Shown piece by piece: positions 18,691-26,377 of a DNA stretch of 64,000 bases. The notes beneath the pieces are model-generated. The model did no database searches, was not told where the DNA came from, and saw only the letters and a program-made list of their open reading frames with translations. A program made the translations under genes and the position numbers. The DNA comes from an uncultured Alphaproteobacteria bacterium. Its GTDB lineage: Bacteria > Pseudomonadota > Alphaproteobacteria > Caulobacterales > Parvularculaceae. Position 1 is the first letter of the stretch. Every line of letters starts with the position of its first letter. The stretch spans positions 40,511-104,510 of the forward strand of contig CADEDN010000010.1 in assembly GCA_902826095.1 (NCBI GenBank), in the 5' to 3' direction.

Positions 18691-20415
18691 TCAGGCCTTG
18701 AGCTGGAACCAGGCGCCGGCGGCGGCGGGGCCGGAAGGCTGCCGCCCCTCTCCGGCGCCGGGACGGTCCGGCGCGACGCCGACGGCGTGACGCAGCGCTT
18801 CAAGGCGGGACCCGAAGCGATAATCGGCGCCGATATGTTTGTCGGCGTCGAGCGCGGCGAGCGTCGCGGCGACTTTTTCATTCAGGCCGGTGATGTAGAC
18901 CGTGCGGCCGGCGATCTTCGCATCGCTTGCGATCGTTTCAATCGCCATGGCGGCGGAAAGATCGATCGTCGGAACGCGGCTGAAATCAAGGATGATCGAA
19001 GCCATGCCGTCCTTCGCCTTTTCGCGCACATGGTGGCCGAGATCGGCGGCGGCGCCGAAGCTCAAGGGGCCGCCGGCGAAGTCGAAGAGCGCGACCTTGC
19101 CATTCGCATTGTTGAGCAGGCGGCGTTCTTCGGGATCGTCGACGACGCCGCCCCCGTTGAGGGCGCCGATCTGGATATCCGCGATCTGCTTGACGAAGGC
19201 GAGCGCGGCGAGGACGACGCCGACGCCGACCGCCGTGATGAGATCAACGAAGACGGTCAGACCGAGAACTGCCGCCATCAGCGCGAGGTCCCAGCGGGGT
19301 CCCTTGTGGGCCCGGCGGAGATAGGCCCAGTCGATGATGTCCCAGCCGACCTTCACGAGGATGCCGGCGAGCACTGCGTGCGGAACCTTGGCGGCGAACG
19401 GCGCGAAGGCGAGCACGATCGCGAGCAGAACGAGGGCGTGCGTCATCCCTGAAATGCGCGTCGACGCGCCGGACCGGATGTTGATGACCGTGCGCATCGT
19501 CGCCCCCGCGCCGGGGATCGCGCCGAAAAGCCCGGAAATCGCATTGCCGACGCCCTGACCAAAGAGTTCGACGTTCGACTTGTGACGCGTCGCCGTCATG
19601 TTGTCGGCGACGAGCGACGTCAAGAGGCTGTCGACCGAGCCGAGAAGCGCAAGGATGACGGCCGCTTCAAGAACGAGCGCAACCGTATCCGCCGAAATCG
19701 CCGGCATGATCAAGGATGGAAAGCCGGTCGGTATTTCGCCGAGCAGCGGCGCGCCGGGAAGGGCGAAACTTGCGAGCGTGCCGATGACGAGGGCCGCGAG
19801 CGAGCCCGGCACGAATTTGCCCCAGGCTTTTGGCCACACAAATACGGTTGTGAGCGCGATCAGGCCGAGCGCGAGGGCCGGCCAGACGGGATACGCGACG
19901 GCGCCGGGAATCGTGGCGAGCGCGGGGATCGTGCCGCTTCCTTCCGGCTCATGGCCGAAGACGCGCGAGATCTGCAGCGCGATGATGATGACGCCGATGC
20001 CGCTCATGAAGCCGGAAATCACCGGGTACGGAACAAGTTTGATGTACTGGCCGAGACCCGCCATCCCCATCGCGATCTGGAGGAGGCCGCCGAGAAAGAC
20101 CGCCGCGAAAACGAGCGCGGGATCTCCCTGAAGCGCGGCGAAGAGGCCGGCGAAAACGACGACCATCGGCCCTGTCGGTCCGGAAACAAGCGTCGGCGTG
20201 CCGCCGAGCAGCGCCGCGAAAAAGCCGAGGATGATCGCGCCCCAAAGGCCGGCCATCGGCCCCGCGCCGGACGCCTCGCCGAAAGCGAGGGCCAGCGGAA
20301 GCGCGACGACGCCGGTCGTGACGCCGGCGAGCAGATCGCCGCGAAGATTGCTGAAGTCGAACCAGTTCTTGAAAAGCGCGGTCGCGGAATTCCGCGCGGC
20401 GTTCGCAGCCGTCAT
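18691..20415 (-). CDS. SulP-family anion transporter with STAS domain (probable bicarbonate transporter)
   Basis: A 574-residue protein with the SLC26/SulP fold: NLRGDLLAGVTTGVVALPLA in the first helix region, PTGPMVVVFAG, the SVDSLLTSLVADNMT motif, and a cytoplasmic STAS domain in the last 130 residues (VALFDFAGGPLSFGAAADL, IILDFSRVPTIDLSAAMAIE). The family moves sulfate, bicarbonate or dicarboxylates. Placement 21 bp downstream of a carbonic anhydrase gene favours bicarbonate, as in BicA-like transporters; this is inference from context. It continues for about 30 residues past the STAS domain with a Gly/Pro-rich tail. Confidence 0.88.
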   Translation of the reverse strand: MTAANAARNSATALFKNWFDFSNLRGDLLAGVTTGVVALPLALAFGEASGAGPMAGLWGAIILGFFAALLGGTPTLVSGPTGPMVVVFAGLFAALQGDPALVFAAVFLGGLLQIAMGMAGLGQYIKLVPYPVISGFMSGIGVIIIALQISRVFGHEPEGSGTIPALATIPGAVAYPVWPALALGLIALTTVFVWPKAWGKFVPGSLAALVIGTLASFALPGAPLLGEIPTGFPSLIMPAISADTVALVLEAAVILALLGSVDSLLTSLVADNMTATRHKSNVELFGQGVGNAISGLFGAIPGAGATMRTVINIRSGASTRISGMTHALVLLAIVLAFAPFAAKVPHAVLAGILVKVGWDIIDWAYLRRAHKGPRWDLALMAAVLGLTVFVDLITAVGVGVVLAALAFVKQIADIQIGALNGGGVVDDPEERRLLNNANGKVALFDFAGGPLSFGAAADLGHHVREKAKDGMASIILDFSRVPTIDLSAAMAIETIASDAKIAGRTVYITGLNEKVAATLAALDADKHIGADYRFGSRLEALRHAVGVAPDRPGAGEGRQPSGPAAAGAWFQLKA

Positions 20416-20436
20416 CTGATGCTCCGTTTTCTGAAG

Positions 20437-21111
20437 TTATTGCGCGGTCGGCCGGTGATGATCGTGAAGGGCGGCGCCGACGGGCTTCTTATAGTGGTCG
20501 ATGACGGGAATGAACGCGTTCGCCTTTTCGTCGTAGGCGAGAACCTCGCCGGACCGGATGTCATAGACCCAGCCATGAAGCTCGGTCTCGCCGGACGAAA
20601 GCTGCACCGCAACGTAAGGATGCGTCTTCAAATGCGCGATCTGGAGAAGCACGTTCTCGCGGATCAGCATGTCGAGCTTTTCCTTTTCTTCAAGCGCGGC
20701 GCCGCGCCGTTTCGTCACCAGCGCGGCTGCGCGCGCGTAGCCCAGCCACTCCTTGACGTGCGGGAAGTCGTCAAGGCCTTCCGGATTCATCGCGCCTTTC
20801 ATCGCGCCGCATTCCGAATGGCCGCAGACGATGATGTGCGGCACTTTCAGCGCGCCGACCGCGAATTCGATCGACGCCGTCATCGCACCAGTATTGTTCG
20901 TGTGAGGCGGAACGATGTTGCCGGCGTTGCGGCAGATGAAGAGTTCGCCCGGCTGGGTCTGGGTGAGAAGAGTCGGGTCGATCCTGCTGTCGGAGCAGGT
21001 GATGAAGAGCGCCTCGGGCGATTGCCCCTCCGCGAGCTTCTCGAAAAGACCGCGCCGCTCCTCATAGGCCTCTTGCTGGAATTTGACGACGCCGGCGGCG
21101 ATTTTGTCCAT
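20437..21111 (-). CDS. beta-class carbonic anhydrase
   Basis: Reversible hydration of CO2. Zinc ligands are Cys39 (CSDSR, with Asp41 and Arg43 as the catalytic dyad), His98 and Cys101 (CGHSECGAM), all present; CRNAGNIVPP follows the first block. The ATG at 21111 is preceded by GGAGAGACAAA and preferred to a TTG at 21126. It lies between an ArsR-type regulator (33 bp upstream) and a SulP transporter, which suggests a unit for inorganic carbon uptake or pH control. Confidence 0.94.
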   Translation of the reverse strand: MDKIAAGVVKFQQEAYEERRGLFEKLAEGQSPEALFITCSDSRIDPTLLTQTQPGELFICRNAGNIVPPHTNNTGAMTASIEFAVGALKVPHIIVCGHSECGAMKGAMNPEGLDDFPHVKEWLGYARAAALVTKRRGAALEEKEKLDMLIRENVLLQIAHLKTHPYVAVQLSSGETELHGWVYDIRSGEVLAYDEKANAFIPVIDHYKKPVGAALHDHHRPTAQ

Positions 21112-21144
21112 TTTGTCTCTCCACAATCGATTTTGTTCGAACGG

Positions 21145-21504
21145 CTAGGGCGCTTCCGCGCTCCAGATTTTCTTGGCTGCTTTGATGACTTGCTGCGCCG
21201 CGATGTCGCTTTGCGCGCGATGCTCGAGGAACCGCACCCCGTCCAGCAGCCAGTCGGCGAGCGCGCGCTCGAAGAGGCTGTAATGATGATGGCGCCCGTC
21301 GCGACGCTCTTCGACGAGGCGATGCGCCTTGAGGAGGGCGAGGTGCTGCGAGATGCGCGTCGCCGGAATGCCGAGGCGTTCGGAAAGGGCTGTAACGTCA
21401 AGCGCGCCGGTTCTCAGTTCTTCGATGATCCGCACCCGATCCGGGTGCGCGATGACCTTTAGCAAGGCTGATAGTTCGCGGGCGAGGATGGCGCGGCTCG
21501 GCAT
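21145..21504 (-). CDS. ArsR-family transcriptional regulator
   Basis: A winged-helix regulator of about 119 residues from the ATG at 21504. The helix-turn-helix is visible in DVTALSERLGIPATRISQHL followed by LLKAHRLVEERRDGRHHHYSL, the wing. No paired cysteines of arsenic or metal sensors are seen, so the ligand is probably not a thiophilic metal. An earlier ATG at 21543 would add 13 residues. It heads the operon with carbonic anhydrase and SulP and is a likely regulator of it. Confidence 0.85.
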   Translation of the reverse strand: MPSRAILARELSALLKVIAHPDRVRIIEELRTGALDVTALSERLGIPATRISQHLALLKAHRLVEERRDGRHHHYSLFERALADWLLDGVRFLEHRAQSDIAAQQVIKAAKKIWSAEAP

Positions 21505-21669
21505 GGCCTTGATTCTTTCATCTTCACAGATACGCACCTGCATGACTGCGAAATATTGCACATATAGGCGGCGGGTTTCCCGGTTCAAGGGCCGCGACCC
21601 TGACAAATTTATCATTCCGCATCTCAAACGGTAATGAGCGAGGATAACACAAGCGGCGCTCAGCCGCGC

Positions 21670-22377
21670 TCACGTCGCCTCGATTTGCATCTTCGCGAGA
21701 TCGCCGCAGCCCGCCCTCGCCATCGCGAGAAGCGCCATGAACTGTTCGTCCGAGAAGGGCGCGCCTTCGGCGGTTCCCTGCACTTCGACGAGACCGCCCT
21801 TGCCGGTGATGACGAAATTGGCGTCGACGCCGGCCGTCGAATCTTCGGCGTAATCGAGATCGAGCGCCGGCGCGCCGTTGACGATGCCGGCCGAAATCGC
21901 CGCGACCGTGTCGATGACCGGATCGGTCTTGATGATGCCGTCGGCGGTCGCCCATTTCGCGCATTGTTTGAGCGCGACCCAGGCGCCAGTGATCGCGGCG
22001 GTGCGCGTGCCGCCGTCCGCCTGCAGAACATCGCAGTCGATGAGGATCTGTCGTTCGCCCAAGGCCTTGAGATCGACAACAGCGCGCAGCGCCCGGCCGA
22101 TGAGGCGCTGGATTTCCTGCGTCCTGCCCGATTGGCCGCCCTTCGCCTCGCGTTTCATGCGCTCATTCGTCGAGCGCGGCAGCATGCCGTATTCGGCTGT
22201 GACCCAGCCGCGCCCCTGGCCGCGAAGCCATGGCGGGGTCATCTCATCCCAAGTCGCCGTCACCAGAACATGGGTGTCGCCGAACTTGACGAGGCAGGAG
22301 CCTTCGGCGTGTTTGGCGACGCCCGCTTCGAGGCTGACGACGCGCATCTCATTGAAACTGCGGCCTGACGGGCGCAT
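21670..22377 (-). CDS. rph: ribonuclease PH
   Basis: A phosphorolytic 3'-5' exoribonuclease that trims tRNA 3' ends. The ATG at 22377 gives 235 residues starting [12 protein letters not shown], the family's normal beginning. [22 protein letters not shown]-like [16 protein letters not shown] and [16 protein letters not shown] are the phosphate-binding and catalytic signatures. It is divergent from the methyltransferase gene. In many alphaproteobacteria rph lies next to hrcA-grpE, as here, with two genes in between. Confidence 0.95.
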   Translation of the reverse strand: MRPSGRSFNEMRVVSLEAGVAKHAEGSCLVKFGDTHVLVTATWDEMTPPWLRGQGRGWVTAEYGMLPRSTNERMKREAKGGQSGRTQEIQRLIGRALRAVVDLKALGERQILIDCDVLQADGGTRTAAITGAWVALKQCAKWATADGIIKTDPVIDTVAAISAGIVNGAPALDLDYAEDSTAGVDANFVITGKGGLVEVQGTAEGAPFSDEQFMALLAMARAGCGDLAKMQIEAT

Positions 22378-22531
22378 CAAACAAACCTCGCGGGAACGAT
22401 CGGCGAGCCCTAGACCGCGCGGGCCATGATGTCGAGGCCGCCGGGCGATAACGCAGAATTCATCGCCGAACGCCTTCTCGCCGATGATCGGCGCGAATAG
22501 GAAGATCGTCAACGGTCACAAGGGGACGGCA

Positions 22532-23404
22532 ATGATTCTTCAGAAAATCCTGCTCGCCGCGACAGCGCTCGCAGCACTCGGCGCCTGCGCCAACGCGCCC
22601 GCCGATGAGCCGTCGGCGATCGCTCCCGCCGCCGGCGACGCCGCCCTCGACAGCGCCGTCGGCGGGGCGTGGCGAACGGTCGACCTTGTTTTGCGCGATC
22701 AATGGCGCAAGCCTGAAGAAGCGCTCGGCTTCTGGGGATTGAAGCCCGGCATGATAATCCTCGAATTGCAGCCGGGCGGCGGCTACTGGACGGAAATTCT
22801 CGCGGCCTACGCGATGCAGACGGGCGGGCGCTACATCGCGACCGCCGCCGACCTCGGCAATCCTGACCTGTCGCCGGCCGCGCGCGAAAACCGTACGAAA
22901 TTTGAACAGCGCTTTTCCGACAAGACGATTTACGGCGATGTGCAATACGTCAATTTCGGCCCGAAATCGCAGGGGCTCGGCGAAGACGCGTCGGTCGACT
23001 TCATTCTCAACGGCCGCAACATTCACAACTGGATGGGCCAGGGAACGCTCGACAAGGTGCTCGCCGAGAGTTTCGCCGTGCTGAAGCCAGGCGGCGTTCT
23101 GGCGATCGAAGAACATCGCAACGCCGAAGGAACCGCCCAAGATCCCAAGGCGGCGACCGGCTACGTCGCCGAGGCCTATGTGATTGAGGCGGCGGCGCGC
23201 GCGGGGTTCAAGCTTGAGGCGCGCTCCGACATCTACGCCAATCCCGCCGACGATCGCGATCATCCCTTCGGCGTGTGGACCTTGCCGCCGAATTTGCGCA
23301 CGTCGCCGAACGGGGAGCCGGCCAACCCCGCCTTCGACAGCGCGCCCTATAAGGCGATCGGCGAAAGCGACCGCATGGCGCTGAAATTCGTCAAGCCGCT
23401 ATAA
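22532..23404 (+). CDS. lipoprotein of the class I SAM methyltransferase fold
   Basis: The ATG at 22532 (preceded by AAGGGGACGG) gives a 290-residue protein with a clear lipoprotein signal peptide: hydrophobic stretch and lipobox LGAC, Cys19. The rest resembles the COG4798 predicted methyltransferases. Motif I is LELQPGGGYWTEIL, the acidic region follows in VQYVNFGP, and AVLKPGGVLAIEEH is motif IV/V-like. Export is puzzling because SAM is cytoplasmic; the protein may bind another ligand or methylate nothing. Functional assignment is therefore tentative. Confidence 0.8.
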   Translation: MILQKILLAATALAALGACANAPADEPSAIAPAAGDAALDSAVGGAWRTVDLVLRDQWRKPEEALGFWGLKPGMIILELQPGGGYWTEILAAYAMQTGGRYIATAADLGNPDLSPAARENRTKFEQRFSDKTIYGDVQYVNFGPKSQGLGEDASVDFILNGRNIHNWMGQGTLDKVLAESFAVLKPGGVLAIEEHRNAEGTAQDPKAATGYVAEAYVIEAAARAGFKLEARSDIYANPADDRDHPFGVWTLPPNLRTSPNGEPANPAFDSAPYKAIGESDRMALKFVKPL

Positions 23405-23414
23405 ACGGTCATTT

Positions 23415-23487
23415 GATCCGCATTCGGATTGACGCCTGAAACGACGCCGGCGCGCCGTTCATGGGGCCCGCGGATCTGATGCGGATC
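23415..23487. repeat. 9-bp inverted repeat downstream of the methyltransferase gene
   Basis: GATCCGCAT at 23415-23423 and ATGCGGATC at 23479-23487 are perfect reverse complements with a 55-bp spacer. They lie in a 228-bp intergenic stretch that otherwise shows no feature. It may be chance or the remains of a repeat. Confidence 0.3.
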
Positions 23488-23632
23488 GCCTGGGCGCCTG
23501 GATCATCAATGGCGGTCGGCGACAACGTCCCGGCGGCGTTTTCGATCCGCGCCGCGCAGCCGCTTGGCGCTTGCTTTCGCGAACAGCTGGGTTAACCTTT
23601 CATCGACGGTTTGCGATGGGGCGAGCGGCCCG

Positions 23633-24604
23633 ATGACGCCGGTTAGAGCGCTGATTGCGGGGCTTCTGGCCGCGGTGATTTTCGCCGCGGGGCTTTTCAT
23701 TGCCGCCAACGCCGCCGAAGCAAGGCCGCATGATCTCGTCCCGCTCCTGTCCATCGGGCGAACGCCGTTTTCCGTATGGTGCTTCCTCGCCGCCTGGGGC
23801 GCTGTCGGCTTCGGCGTTCTTGGCGTGCTGTCGGCTTTCCTCGCCTTTGTCGCGCCGGAAGAGGAAGAAGACCCGCGGTTCCGCCGCCGCGGTTTTCCCA
23901 AGGCGCTGCCGCCGTTTCTGATCGCGCTCGCCTTGGGGCTTGCTTATCTCGCCCTCGCGTGCGGGCCAAAGAGCGGCGACGAGCCGCCGATCGCGGTTCC
24001 CGTTCCGCCAGCGCCTGATCTCGGGCCGCCGTCGCCGACGAAGCTCTCGGGCGAGGAAGACCCTCTGCCCGAGCCGCCGCCTCAAATTGAACCCGTCGGG
24101 GTCGCCGCGGCGTCATTTCAGTGGCGCTATATGGACCCGCGCGTCAGCGACGGCCGCGCTTTCTGGACCGGCGGCAGCGAGCCTTTCGCCGACGGCGCTG
24201 AGACGCGTGCGCTCTTGTGCGGCAAGGACTGGATCGCCGTCACCGGGTCGGCCTCGCAAGAGGGGCCGGCCGAACGCAATGCGGCGCGCGCGCGGCGGCG
24301 CACGGAACGCGCGATGAAGAACGCCGCCTCATACATCTATAACCGTGATGATTGCGGCGGCGCGCATGTCTTCGGCGTTGATCTCGGCCAGCATGTCCCG
24401 ACCGGCGTCTCCCTTGATGATGCCGGCGCGGCGACCGCCTATCAGCGGCAGGTGCTCGTCGCCTCACGCGCGCGCGGCGGCGCGTCGATGAGCGTTGACG
24501 CGGCCGAAGCCGACCTTCGCGCCTTCCTTTCGGATCCGGCCGGACGCGCCGCATTGCTTGCGGGGCGGGAGTTCGCCGCCGAGCCCGACATCATCAGACC
24601 CTGA
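23633..24604 (+). CDS. membrane protein with proline-rich linker and OmpA-like C-terminal region
   Basis: A 323-residue protein from the ATG at 23633. Helices lie near residues 6-26, 42-66 and 83-102, followed by a Pro-rich linker (PVPPAPDLGPPSPTKL). The C-terminal part has WIAVTGSASQEG followed by RNAARARRRTERAM, which recalls the OmpA peptidoglycan-binding pattern (V-x-G-x-S/T-x-x-G ... N-x-x-x-x-x-R-A). This likeness is weak. It ends 44 bp before hrcA. Confidence 0.6.
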   Translation: MTPVRALIAGLLAAVIFAAGLFIAANAAEARPHDLVPLLSIGRTPFSVWCFLAAWGAVGFGVLGVLSAFLAFVAPEEEEDPRFRRRGFPKALPPFLIALALGLAYLALACGPKSGDEPPIAVPVPPAPDLGPPSPTKLSGEEDPLPEPPPQIEPVGVAAASFQWRYMDPRVSDGRAFWTGGSEPFADGAETRALLCGKDWIAVTGSASQEGPAERNAARARRRTERAMKNAASYIYNRDDCGGAHVFGVDLGQHVPTGVSLDDAGAATAYQRQVLVASRARGGASMSVDAAEADLRAFLSDPAGRAALLAGREFAAEPDIIRP

Positions 24605-24611
24605 CGCAAGA

Positions 24612-24641
24612 TTGGCGAAGGCGCTCGACTGCGCCTATCTA
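24612..24641 (+). promoter_or_regulatory. putative hrcA promoter (leaderless type) with inverted repeat
   Basis: TTGGCG (24612-24617) and TATCTA (24636-24641) are 18 bp apart, and the -10-like box ends 7 nt before the ATG at 24649. A perfect 7-bp inverted repeat, GGCGCTC (24620-24626) and GAGCGCC (24642-24648), brackets the -10 box and ends at the start codon. It is not a CIRCE element. Confidence 0.42.
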
Positions 24642-24648
24642 GAGCGCC

Positions 24649-25677
24649 ATGAGCGTTCTCAACGACATCGACGCAAGGGCCCGCGAGATCTTCAAGCAGA
24701 TTGTCGAGGCCTATCTCGACTCGGGCGAGCCGGTGGGGTCGCGCACGCTGAGCCACGACCGGCGGCTTGCGGTCTCCGCCGCGACGATCCGCAATGTCAT
24801 GGCGGACCTCACCGATATGGGCCTGCTTCACGCGCCGCATGTTTCGGCGGGCCGTCTGCCGACCGAACTCGGCCTTCGCCTCTTCGTCGACAGCCTTTTG
24901 CAGCTTGGCGACATATCCGACGATGAACGCCGCGCGCTCGACGGCGCGGGCGCGGAAGAAGGCGCCGGCACGGTGCTTGAGCAGGCCGCCGCGAAATTGT
25001 CGGGGCTCACCCGCACGGCGAGCCTTGTCGTCGCGCCGAAACTCGAAGCGCCGCTGCGGCAGATCGAGTTTGTCGCGACCGGCCCCGGCCAGGCGCTTGC
25101 GGTTCTCGTCTTCGAAGACGGCCGCGTCGAGAACCGCGTGATGAAAACGCCGCCCGATCTCGGGCCCTCGGGCCTCGTCGCCGCCGGCAATTATCTGTCG
25201 ACCCGCCTGCGCGGGCGCACGATCGGCGAGACGCGCGACGCGATCGTCAGGGAAATCGAATCCAACAAGGCGATGCTCGATACGTTGACAGCGCGGCTCG
25301 TCGCTGACGGGATCGCCGATTTCGCAAGCACGGAGCGCACCTCCCTGATCGTCCGCGGGCGCGGACATCTGCTTGAAGAAGCCGCCGTCGAAGACCTCGA
25401 ACGGGTCCGGATGCTGTTTGACGATCTCGAAAAGAAGCGCGACGTCATCGACGTCCTCAACGCCGCCAAGGACGCGGAAGGCGTCAAGATCTTCATCGGC
25501 TCGGAAAACCGGCTGTTCTCGCTTTCAGGCTCCGCCGTGGTCGCCGCCCCCTATCGCGACGCGCAGGCCAATATTGTCGGCGTTCTCGGCGTCATCGGGC
25601 CGACCCGGCTCAACTACGCGCGGATCATCCCGATCGTCGAATATGCCGCGGAAGTCGTCTCGCGCCGGCTAAAATAG
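24649..25677 (+). CDS. hrcA: heat-inducible transcription repressor HrcA
   Basis: HrcA represses chaperonin genes by binding CIRCE. The N-terminal winged helix is visible in VEAYLDSGEPVGSRTLS and LAVSAATIRNVMADLTDMGL followed by HVSAGRLPTELGLRLFVD; the C-terminal dimerisation part contains FIGSENRLF and IGPTRLNYARIIPIVEY. The 342-residue length is normal. It is followed 66 bp later by grpE, the usual partner. No CIRCE sequence was seen in this window, so its targets (groESL) must be elsewhere. Confidence 0.95.
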   Translation: MSVLNDIDARAREIFKQIVEAYLDSGEPVGSRTLSHDRRLAVSAATIRNVMADLTDMGLLHAPHVSAGRLPTELGLRLFVDSLLQLGDISDDERRALDGAGAEEGAGTVLEQAAAKLSGLTRTASLVVAPKLEAPLRQIEFVATGPGQALAVLVFEDGRVENRVMKTPPDLGPSGLVAAGNYLSTRLRGRTIGETRDAIVREIESNKAMLDTLTARLVADGIADFASTERTSLIVRGRGHLLEEAAVEDLERVRMLFDDLEKKRDVIDVLNAAKDAEGVKIFIGSENRLFSLSGSAVVAAPYRDAQANIVGVLGVIGPTRLNYARIIPIVEYAAEVVSRRLK

Positions 25678-25707
25678 GACGGCCCGCCGGTCGCGGCTCG
25701 GGCGCGG

Positions 25708-25736
25708 TTGAAATGGCGGCGCCTCGCGGCTACATG
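25708..25736 (+). promoter_or_regulatory. putative grpE promoter (leaderless type)
   Basis: TTGAAA (25708-25713) and TACATG (25731-25736) are 17 bp apart; the box ends 7 nt before the ATG at 25744. No Shine-Dalgarno sequence lies in front of that ATG. This implies grpE can be transcribed independently of hrcA. Confidence 0.45.
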
Positions 25737-25743
25737 GCGGGCG

Positions 25744-26355
25744 ATGAGCGACACCTATCCTGAAAACGACGGCCAGCCCGAAACGCCAGCGCAAAAGCCG
25801 GCGGCGACGCCAGGCGAGGAACCGGCGCTCGACCTCGGCCGCGAGGCCGCCCTTGAAGCGCAAATCACCGACCTTAACGACCGCGTGCTGCGGCTCGCGG
25901 CGGAGCTTGAAAACACCCGCCGGCGCGGCGAGCGCGAAAAGCTCGAAGCAAGCCGCTACGCGATCGCCGGCTTCGCGCGCGACATTCTCGCCGTATCCGA
26001 CAATTTCGAGCGCGCGATGGCGAACGCCCCGGCGGACGGCGCCGCGGCGAGCAGCGAAACCGTCACCGCCCTCATCGCCGGCGTTCGCATGACCGAGCGC
26101 GCGCTCACCGCGGCGCTTGAGCGTCACGGCGTCAGGAAAATCGATCCCAAGGGCGAGAGGTTCGACCCCAACCTTCATCAGGCGGTCGCCCAGGCGCCGG
26201 CCGCTGGCGTGCCATCCGGCTTCGTGTCCGAAACCGCGCAACCCGGTTATGTCATCGGCGAGCGCGTCTTGCGCGCGGCCATGGTGATCGTCTCGACCGG
26301 CGAGCCGCACCCGGCGCCAACGCCGAACGGCTCGCACATCGACACCAGCGTCTAG
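25744..26355 (+). CDS. grpE: nucleotide exchange factor GrpE
   Basis: GrpE releases ADP from DnaK. The 203-residue protein has an acidic, disordered N-terminus, a long helix (RLAAELENTRRRGEREKLEA) for dimerisation, LAVSDNFERAM, and the C-terminal beta domain with GVRKIDPKGERFDPNLHQAV and VIGERVLRAAMVIVS. The ATG at 25744 is used because homology starts there. It lies in the typical place after hrcA; dnaK and dnaJ are not in the window. Confidence 0.95.
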   Translation: MSDTYPENDGQPETPAQKPAATPGEEPALDLGREAALEAQITDLNDRVLRLAAELENTRRRGEREKLEASRYAIAGFARDILAVSDNFERAMANAPADGAAASSETVTALIAGVRMTERALTAALERHGVRKIDPKGERFDPNLHQAVAQAPAAGVPSGFVSETAQPGYVIGERVLRAAMVIVSTGEPHPAPTPNGSHIDTSV

Positions 26356-26377
26356 GAGACTTGCAGAGGTCTCGCGC

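Noticed and set aside
18292..21462. Two very long open frames on the plus strand opposite the SulP-carbonic anhydrase operon
   Set aside because: They are rich in Arg, Ala and Asp repeats with no domain, and mirror genes on the minus strand that have strong protein evidence. High G+C removes stop codons from the opposite strand.
24620..24648. A CIRCE element at hrcA
   Set aside because: The arms GGCGCTC/GAGCGCC do not match the CIRCE half-sites TTAGCACTC/GAGTGCTAA and the spacing differs.
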